Below, one piece after another: positions 6,547 to 11,128 of a stretch of DNA of 11,128 bases (the stretch's first letter is position 1; each line of letters opens with the position of its first letter). The notes under the pieces were generated by a model. The model did no database searches, was not told the DNA's origin, and was given only the letters and a program-made list of their open reading frames with translations. A program made the translations under genes and the position numbers. The stretch covers positions 1-11,128 of the forward strand of contig JACCZI010000123.1 in assembly GCA_013696015.1 (NCBI GenBank), given 5' to 3'. The DNA is from Nocardioidaceae bacterium (GTDB taxonomy: Bacteria; Actinomycetota; Actinomycetes; Propionibacteriales; Nocardioidaceae).

Positions 6547-8198
6547 CCCTCGTCCCGCATCGGGATCGGAACGCCACGCGACTCAGCGACTGCGACGGCG
6601 TCGCCGTAGCCGGCATCGACGTGGCGGATGACGCCCATGCATGGGTCATTGGTGAGCACCCGCTCGGCCTTGCGCCCGGCCAGCTCGGTGCCGTCGACGC
6701 AGACCACCTGGCCGGCGTGGATCGATCGGCCGATGCCCACGCCGCCGCCATGGTGGATGGACACCCAGGTGGCGCCCGAGGCGACGTTGACCATCGCGTT
6801 GAGCAGCGGCCAGTCCGCGATAGCGTCGGAGCCGTCGAGCATCGCCTCGGTCTCCCGGTAGGGCGAGGCGACCGAGCCGCAGTCCAGGTGGTCACGGCCG
6901 ATGACGACCGGCGCCCGCAGCTCGCCGGAAGCGACCATGTCGTTGAACCGCATCCCGGCGAGGTGACGCTCGCCGTACCCCAACCAGCAGATGCGCGCGG
7001 GCAGCCCCTGGAACTGGACCCGCTCGGCGGCCTTGCGCATCCAGCGGTGCAACGGCTCGTGGTCGGGGAACAGGTCGAGCACCGCACGGTCGGTCGCGGC
7101 GATGTCGGCCGGGTCACCCGACAGCGCCGCCCAGCGGAACGGGCCACGGCCCTCGCAGAACAGCGGCCGGATGTACGCGGGGACGAAGCCCGGGTAGTCG
7201 AACGCGCGCGCATACCCACCCTCTCGTGCCTCGGCGCGCAGCGAGTTGCCGTAGTCGAACACCTCGGCTCCGGCATCGGCGAAGCCGACCATCGCCTCGC
7301 AGTGGCGCGCCATGGACTCTCGGGCCCGCTCGGTGAGAGCGACCGGGTCCTTCTCGCGCAGCGCTACCCAGTCGTCGAACGCGACTCCGCTCGGCAGATA
7401 CATCAGCGGGTCGTGAGCGCTGGTCTGGTCGGTCACCACGTCGATGTCGGCGCCGCGGGCCAGCAGGTCCGGCACGATGTCGGCGGCGTTGCCATGGACT
7501 CCGATCGACAACGGCCGCCGGGCGGCCTTTGCCTCGACGGCCAGCCGCAGCGCGTGCTCCAGGTCATCCGCGCGCACGTCGAGGTAGCGGTGCTCCAGCC
7601 GCCGCACGATCCGGGACTCGTCTACTTCCACACAGATGCACACGCCGTCGTTCATCGTGACGGCCAGCGGCTGCGCTCCGCCCATGCCACCCAGCCCTGC
7701 TGTCAGCGTGACTGTCCCCGCAAGCGAGCCGGCGCCGCTCAGCTTCGCGGCCACAGCCGCGAACGTCTCGTACGTGCCCTGCAAGATGCCCTGCGTGCCG
7801 ATGTAGATCCACGACCCGGCGGTCATCTGGCCGTACATCGTCAGCCCCAGCGCTTCGAGCCTGCGGAACTCCGGCCAGGTGGCCCAGTCGCCGACCAGGT
7901 TGGAGTTGGCGATCAGCACGCGGGGTGCCCACTCGTGGGTGCGCATCACGCCGACCGGACGGCCCGACTGCACCAGCAGCGTCTCGTCCTCGCGCAGGTT
8001 GGTCAGCGTGCGCACCAGGGCGGCGTACGACGGCCAGTCGCGCGCCGCCTTGCCGGAGCCGCCGTACACGACCAGCTGCTCCGGGTGTTCGGCCACCTGC
8101 GGGTCGAGGTTGTTCATCAGCATCCGCAGCGGTGCCTCGGTCTGCCAGCTGCGCGCGGTCAGCGCGGTGCCAGTGGCGGCCCGGATCTCACGACTCAT
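6543..8198 (-). CDS. hutU: Urocanate hydratase (HutU)
   Basis: HutU adds water to urocanate to give 4-imidazolone-5-propionate, using tightly bound NAD+ as an electrophile. It is cytoplasmic and normally a homodimer. The protein is 551 residues from the chosen ATG. It contains the N-terminal SWQTEAPLRMLMNNLDPQVAE stretch, the Rossmann NAD-binding loop TAGLGGMGGAQPLAVTM (166-182), the urocanase signature FQGLPARICW with the catalytic cysteine at about 404, then GRDHLDCGSVASPYRETEAM and WVSIHHGGGVGIGRS. All regions are intact. An in-frame GTG six codons upstream (8216) lacks a Shine-Dalgarno, whereas this ATG has AGGGAGG five bases before it. It lies 46 bases after hutH on the same strand, and its stop overlaps the GNAT start. 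Confidence 0.97.
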   Translation of the reverse strand: MSREIRAATGTALTARSWQTEAPLRMLMNNLDPQVAEHPEQLVVYGGSGKAARDWPSYAALVRTLTNLREDETLLVQSGRPVGVMRTHEWAPRVLIANSNLVGDWATWPEFRRLEALGLTMYGQMTAGSWIYIGTQGILQGTYETFAAVAAKLSGAGSLAGTVTLTAGLGGMGGAQPLAVTMNDGVCICVEVDESRIVRRLEHRYLDVRADDLEHALRLAVEAKAARRPLSIGVHGNAADIVPDLLARGADIDVVTDQTSAHDPLMYLPSGVAFDDWVALREKDPVALTERARESMARHCEAMVGFADAGAEVFDYGNSLRAEAREGGYARAFDYPGFVPAYIRPLFCEGRGPFRWAALSGDPADIAATDRAVLDLFPDHEPLHRWMRKAAERVQFQGLPARICWLGYGERHLAGMRFNDMVASGELRAPVVIGRDHLDCGSVASPYRETEAMLDGSDAIADWPLLNAMVNVASGATWVSIHHGGGVGIGRSIHAGQVVCVDGTELAGRKAERVLTNDPCMGVIRHVDAGYGDAVAVAESRGVPIPMRDEG

Positions 8199-8203
8199 CG
8201 GCG

Positions 8204-8210
8204 CCTCCCT
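8204..8210 (-). promoter_or_regulatory. Shine-Dalgarno that fixes the hutU start
   Basis: AGGGAGG on the minus strand, five bases before the ATG at 8198. It argues against the in-frame GTG at 8216, which lies upstream of this site. A small stem (TGAGC/GCTCA, 8218-8222 with 8228-8232) lies just upstream in the hutH-hutU gap and is too short to call a terminator. Confidence 0.75.
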
Positions 8211-8244
8211 GCTCACTTGAGCCTGACGCTCAGCGGTGGTTCTG

Positions 8245-9783
8245 TCATGCCAGGGGTCCGGTCACCGACTCGGCGGCGGCGACGACTGCACCGGTACCCA
8301 CCAGACCGGCGGTCGCCTCGATCTCCGGCGCCAGGTGGCGATCGGGGCCGGGACCGGCGACATGCTCTCGGAGCAGCCGCACCACCGCGCCGGTTGCCGA
8401 CCCGGGCTGCAGCGGCGCGCGCATGTCCAGCGCCCGGGCGGCGGTCAGGACCTCGACTGCCAGCACCGTGGCGAGCCCGTCGACCGCCCGCCGCAGTTTG
8501 CGGCCGGCCGTCCACCCCATCGAGACGTGGTCCTCCTGCATCGCGCTGCTCGGGATCGAGTCGACGCTGGCGGGCACCGCCAGCCGTTTGAGCTCCGACA
8601 CGATCGCCGCCGCGGTGTACTGCGCGATCATGTGCCCGGAGTCCACACCGGGATCGTGTGCGAGGAACGCCGGCAACCCTGAGCTGCGCGCGACGTCGAG
8701 GAAGCGGTCGGTGCGCCGCTCCGACATGCTCGCCACGTCCGCCACCGGGATCGCGCAGAAGTCGAGCGCGTACGCCACCGGAGCCCCGTGGAAGTTGCCG
8801 TTCGACTCGACCCGCCCGTCCGCCAGCACGACCGGGTTGTCGATGGCGCTGGCCAGCTCCCGATCGGCGACGACGCCTGCGTACGCGAAGGTGTCCCGCG
8901 CAGCGCCGTGCACCTGCGGGGCGCACCGCATCGAGTACGCGTCCTGCACGCGGGTGCAGTCGGACCCGCGGTGGCTGGCGACGATGGCTGACCCCTCGAG
9001 CAGCAGGCGCAGGTTGGCGGCCACCGTCAGCTGACCGGGGTGCGGCCGCAGGCCGACGATGTCCTCCGCGAACACCCGGTCGGTGCCCAGCAGCGCCTCG
9101 ACGCTCATCGCGGCAGCGACATCCGCGCTGCGCATCAGCCTCGCCAGATCGGCCAGCGCCAGCACGAGCATGCCGAGCATCCCGTCGGTCCCGTTGATCA
9201 GCGCCAGGCCCTCCTTGGCGGCCAGCTCGACCGGAGCGAGCCCGGCCTCCGCCAGTGCCTCGGCCGCCGGACGCCGCAGGCCCGACGCGTCGCGCACCTC
9301 GCCTTCGCCGATGAGGGCCAGCGCGCAGTGCGCCAGGGGCGCTAGATCACCGGAGCAGCCGAGGCTGCCGTACTCAGGCACGACCGGAGTGATGCCGTGG
9401 CTCAGCAGCGCCGCGAGCCCCTGCGCGGTCTCCACACGCACCCCGGTGCTCCCGGTCGCAAGCGTGGACAGCCGCAGCAGCATCATCGCGCGAATCACCT
9501 CGCGCTCGACCTCCGGCCCGGCGCCAGCCGCATGCGACCGGATCAGGCTGCGCTGCAGCTGGGAGCGCAGCTCCGGCGCGATGTGCCGGGTGGCCAGCGC
9601 GCCGAAGCCGGTCGAGACGCCGTACGCGGGCACCGTTGCCGATGCCAGTGCTTCGACGGCCCGGCGGCTGGCTGTGATCGCGACCAGGGCGTCGGCGCCC
9701 AGCCGTACGGCGGCCGCCTCACTGGCCACCGCGACTACGTCGGCTGGCGAGACCGCCGCCGTGCCGACCTCGACGACTGCCAT
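8245..9783 (-). CDS. hutH: Histidine ammonia-lyase (HutH)
   Basis: HutH eliminates ammonia from L-histidine to give urocanate, the entry step of the pathway. The protein is 512 residues from the ATG at 9783. An in-frame GTG at 9792 would add three residues. The ATG is preferred because GGTGG lies just before it. Family motifs include the active-site AYGVSTGFG (catalytic Tyr about 54), YGSLGCSGDLAPLAH (cofactor triad at 143-145), LALINGTDGMLG, ESNGNFHGAPVAYALDF and SSAMQEDHVSMGW. The MIO cofactor forms from three consecutive residues that are usually Ala-Ser-Gly. Here they are Cys-Ser-Gly, with the essential Ser and Gly kept, so activity is expected. A tyrosine or phenylalanine lyase is the main alternative, but adjacent hutU settles the role. 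It is the first gene of the hutH-hutU-GNAT block and divergent from the M36 protease. Confidence 0.96.
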   Translation of the reverse strand: MAVVEVGTAAVSPADVVAVASEAAAVRLGADALVAITASRRAVEALASATVPAYGVSTGFGALATRHIAPELRSQLQRSLIRSHAAGAGPEVEREVIRAMMLLRLSTLATGSTGVRVETAQGLAALLSHGITPVVPEYGSLGCSGDLAPLAHCALALIGEGEVRDASGLRRPAAEALAEAGLAPVELAAKEGLALINGTDGMLGMLVLALADLARLMRSADVAAAMSVEALLGTDRVFAEDIVGLRPHPGQLTVAANLRLLLEGSAIVASHRGSDCTRVQDAYSMRCAPQVHGAARDTFAYAGVVADRELASAIDNPVVLADGRVESNGNFHGAPVAYALDFCAIPVADVASMSERRTDRFLDVARSSGLPAFLAHDPGVDSGHMIAQYTAAAIVSELKRLAVPASVDSIPSSAMQEDHVSMGWTAGRKLRRAVDGLATVLAVEVLTAARALDMRAPLQPGSATGAVVRLLREHVAGPGPDRHLAPEIEATAGLVGTGAVVAAAESVTGPLA

Positions 9784-9873
9784 GTGTCCCACCCTGGCAT
9801 GTCCCCGGACCGCGAGCCCGTGCGGCTGTTGGTCCTCGAGCGTTCATCCAAAGGCCAACCGCGCCTTCCCCTG

Positions 9874-9901
9874 TTGCAAACGGAGCGACTCGTCATAGAG
9901 T
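9874..9901 (+). promoter_or_regulatory. Candidate sigma-70-type promoter for the M36 protease
   Basis: TTGCAA (9874-9879) and TAGAGT (9896-9901) are separated by 16 bases. TAGAGT fits the actinobacterial TANNNT -10 form. Start of transcription would be near 9908, giving a leader of about 50 bases to the ATG at 9959. The call rests on motif and placement only. Confidence 0.4.
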
Positions 9902-9906
9902 CCGCT
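9884..9906. promoter_or_regulatory. Near-palindrome in hutH/protease divergent region (possible operator)
   Basis: AGCGACTC (9884-9891) and GAGTCCGCT (9898-9906) are inverted around GTCATA, with one extra base in the right arm (8 paired bases). It overlaps the candidate -10 box at 9896-9901. Position and symmetry suggest a regulator site, or an RNA stem in a hutH leader. No regulator family can be named. Confidence 0.35.
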
Positions 9907-9916
9907 GTGTCATCAT
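9893..9916 (-). CDS. Possible 7-codon upstream ORF in the hutH leader
   Basis: On the hutH strand a perfect AAGGAGG (plus positions 9923-9929) sits six bases before ATG, and the frame reads MMTQRTL then TGA. It ends about 110 bases before the hutH start. It has no histidine codons, so a classical His attenuator is not supported. It is only meaningful if the hutH transcript starts upstream of about 9935, which is not shown. It may be chance. Confidence 0.25.
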   Translation of the reverse strand: MMTQRTL

Positions 9917-9958
9917 TGATGGCCTCCTTAGGCATGACCCTTCGGAACGGAGAGCCCC

Positions 9959-11128
9959 ATGGGCAAACGGCACTACCGAAGTGCTGTCGCCATGGCAGCC
10001 GCCACCGCGGCCGCCTTCAGCGTCGCCGGCCCCACCTCGGCGTCCCCCTCAACGAACAGCGCCGCCGTCAAGGCATCGACCTCGGGCTTCGACTCAAGCT
10101 CGAACGCGCGTGAGCGCAAGGGCTACTACGACGCCCGCCAGGTGGCCGCCGCAGGACAGACCGTCGCCTCCGGCAAGGCCTTGAAGGGCCCGGCGGGCGC
10201 GCGGGTCGGCGCTCTGCGTACGGCCATCGGGCCCGACGCGGTGGTCGACATCGACCCCCTGACCGGCACCCCGGCCAACGTCGCGTCCCAGGACGGCTTC
10301 CTCACCGGTCGCAGCAGTGCACCTGCCAAGCAGGTCGCGCTCTCATACGTACGCCGCCACCTGACCGACCTGGGTTTGCGCAAGGGTGACCTGGCGACGC
10401 TGCGACTGCGTAAGGCCTACGTCGACGTGATCGGCACCCACCACCTGTCCTGGACCCAGTCGGTTCGTGGTGTCACCGTGTTCGGCAACGGCCTGGAGGC
10501 CCACGTTACCAAGGCCGGTGAGCTGATCGCCATCCAGGGTTCGCCGGTTGCGGGCCTCGGGGGCCTGACCTCCGGTAAGAGCAACAGTCCGCAGCTCTCG
10601 GCAGCCGCAGCCCGCATCGCCGCCGCCCAGGACGTCGGCGGCAGCGCCGACTCCGGCGCGGTGCAGCGCGCCAGCCGCTCCGCAGGCACGAGTGTTTGGT
10701 CCAACGGTGACCGCGCCGAGCTGGTGTGGTTCGCCACACCGTCCGGCACCCGTCTCGGCTGGTCGACCTACACCCAGGCCGGCGACAGCCTCGACTACAG
10801 CCACGTCATCGACGCCGCTACGGGGGCGGTGCTCTACCGGCGCGACCTGGTCAGCAACGACCGCGGCGACGCCAAGGTCTACGACTACTACCCCGGAGCC
10901 TCCCGCGGTGGCGATCCCAAGCAGGTCAACTTCTTCCGGCGCGACTGGCTGAACCGTTCGGCTGACTGGCTCACGGGCACCAACGCCTCCGCCTGGGCGG
11001 ACCTGGACGACGACAACAGCGTCGGCGACAACGAGAAGACACCGGTGCCCGGCACCGCCAACCGAGCCCAGTTCAACCTGGTCCGGTTCAACGGCAGCAA
11101 CGATCTGTGCAGCAACAAGTTCATCTGC
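9959..11128 (+). CDS. Secreted M36 (fungalysin-like) metallopeptidase, N-terminal part
   Basis: The frame is open from ATG at 9959 to the window edge (390 codons, no stop), so the gene is cut by the window, not broken. Residues 1-28 are a Sec signal peptide: basic MGKRHYR, an Ala-rich core, and a TSA cleavage site before S29. Residues about 126-200 match the fungalysin/thermolysin propeptide (FTP) domain, with HLSWTQSVRGVTVFGNGLEAHV as its core. A PepSY-like segment follows (252-295, ELVWFATPSG to VLYRRDL). From about 340 the WADLDDDNSVGDNE and NDLCSNKFIC stretches resemble the start of the M36 catalytic region, with cysteines at 384 and 390. The zinc motif HExxH would lie beyond the window and is not seen. 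GGAG (9949-9952) lies six bases before the ATG. The product would be an extracellular zymogen protease. Divergent placement next to hutH may be nutritional or coincidental. Confidence 0.85.
   Translation, partial: MGKRHYRSAVAMAAATAAAFSVAGPTSASPSTNSAAVKASTSGFDSSSNARERKGYYDARQVAAAGQTVASGKALKGPAGARVGALRTAIGPDAVVDIDPLTGTPANVASQDGFLTGRSSAPAKQVALSYVRRHLTDLGLRKGDLATLRLRKAYVDVIGTHHLSWTQSVRGVTVFGNGLEAHVTKAGELIAIQGSPVAGLGGLTSGKSNSPQLSAAAARIAAAQDVGGSADSGAVQRASRSAGTSVWSNGDRAELVWFATPSGTRLGWSTYTQAGDSLDYSHVIDAATGAVLYRRDLVSNDRGDAKVYDYYPGASRGGDPKQVNFFRRDWLNRSADWLTGTNASAWADLDDDNSVGDNEKTPVPGTANRAQFNLVRFNGSNDLCSNKFIC

Noticed and set aside
8199..8216. In-frame GTG start for hutU six codons upstream
   Set aside because: It has no Shine-Dalgarno of its own, and using it would place the strong AGGGAGG inside the coding region.
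6621..8591. A 656-codon plus-strand open frame antisense to hutU and the end of hutH
   Set aside because: Its length comes from high-GC codon bias on the other strand. The protein is low-complexity, rich in Arg/Gly/His/Val, and shows no family motif, while the opposite strand encodes intact HutU and HutH.
9397..10113. A 238-codon plus-strand frame crossing the hutH start and the protease start
   Set aside because: It is antisense to hutH, then out of frame with the signal peptide and propeptide of the protease. It is Arg/His/Gly-rich without motifs.
1..11128. Mobile element, prophage, CRISPR or defence system
   Set aside because: No transposase, integrase, phage or nuclease genes, no terminal inverted repeats and no regularly spaced repeats were seen. 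All substantial genes are metabolic or a secreted protease.

Overview
The window is high-GC DNA with frequent GTG starts, ATGA/GTGA stop-start overlaps and dense antisense open frames. All of this points to an actinobacterium. The gene set and protein motifs resemble the Streptomyces-type histidine utilisation (hut) locus, but I cannot name a genus from the sequence alone.

Layout, left to right. Positions 1-136 are non-coding and hold hairpins, including a 16-bp imperfect palindrome just past the hutI stop. A tight minus-strand operon follows, read from 4786 down to 137: an M20-family amidohydrolase (allantoate amidohydrolase-like), a six-pass membrane protein with a C-terminal PH-like domain, hutF (formimidoylglutamate deiminase) and hutI (imidazolonepropionase). 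Each of its three junctions is a 4-base stop-start overlap. A plus-strand pair comes next, a nitroreductase (4825-5424) and gluconokinase (5421-5945), also joined by a 4-base overlap. A second minus-strand block follows, read from 9783 down to 5995: hutH, hutU and a GNAT acetyltransferase, the last two overlapping by 4 bases. A stem-loop at 5961-5988 separates gluconokinase from the convergent GNAT gene. A 175-base divergent region (9784-9958) separates hutH from a plus-strand secreted M36 (fungalysin-like) metalloprotease, which runs off the right edge after its signal peptide and FTP propeptide.

How the genes work together. HutH converts histidine to urocanate, HutU converts urocanate to imidazolonepropionate, HutI makes N-formimidoyl-L-glutamate, and HutF makes N-formyl-L-glutamate. 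The last step, N-formylglutamate to glutamate and formate, normally needs an HutG-type deformylase. None is present here, and the M20 amidohydrolase at the head of the hutF-hutI operon is the obvious candidate. The PH-like membrane protein and the GNAT enzyme are translationally coupled to hut enzymes but have no known role in the pathway. No hut regulator or histidine/urocanate transporter lies in the window.

The most interesting points are the likely HutG replacement, the uncharacterised membrane protein embedded in the operon, the Cys-Ser-Gly (instead of Ala-Ser-Gly) cofactor triad in HutH, and structured elements in the hutH/protease divergent region (a near-palindrome over a candidate -10 box and a 7-codon upstream ORF with a perfect Shine-Dalgarno). 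I found no CRISPR array, tRNA, rRNA or insertion sequence. The window looks like a metabolic locus rather than a mobile or defence island.
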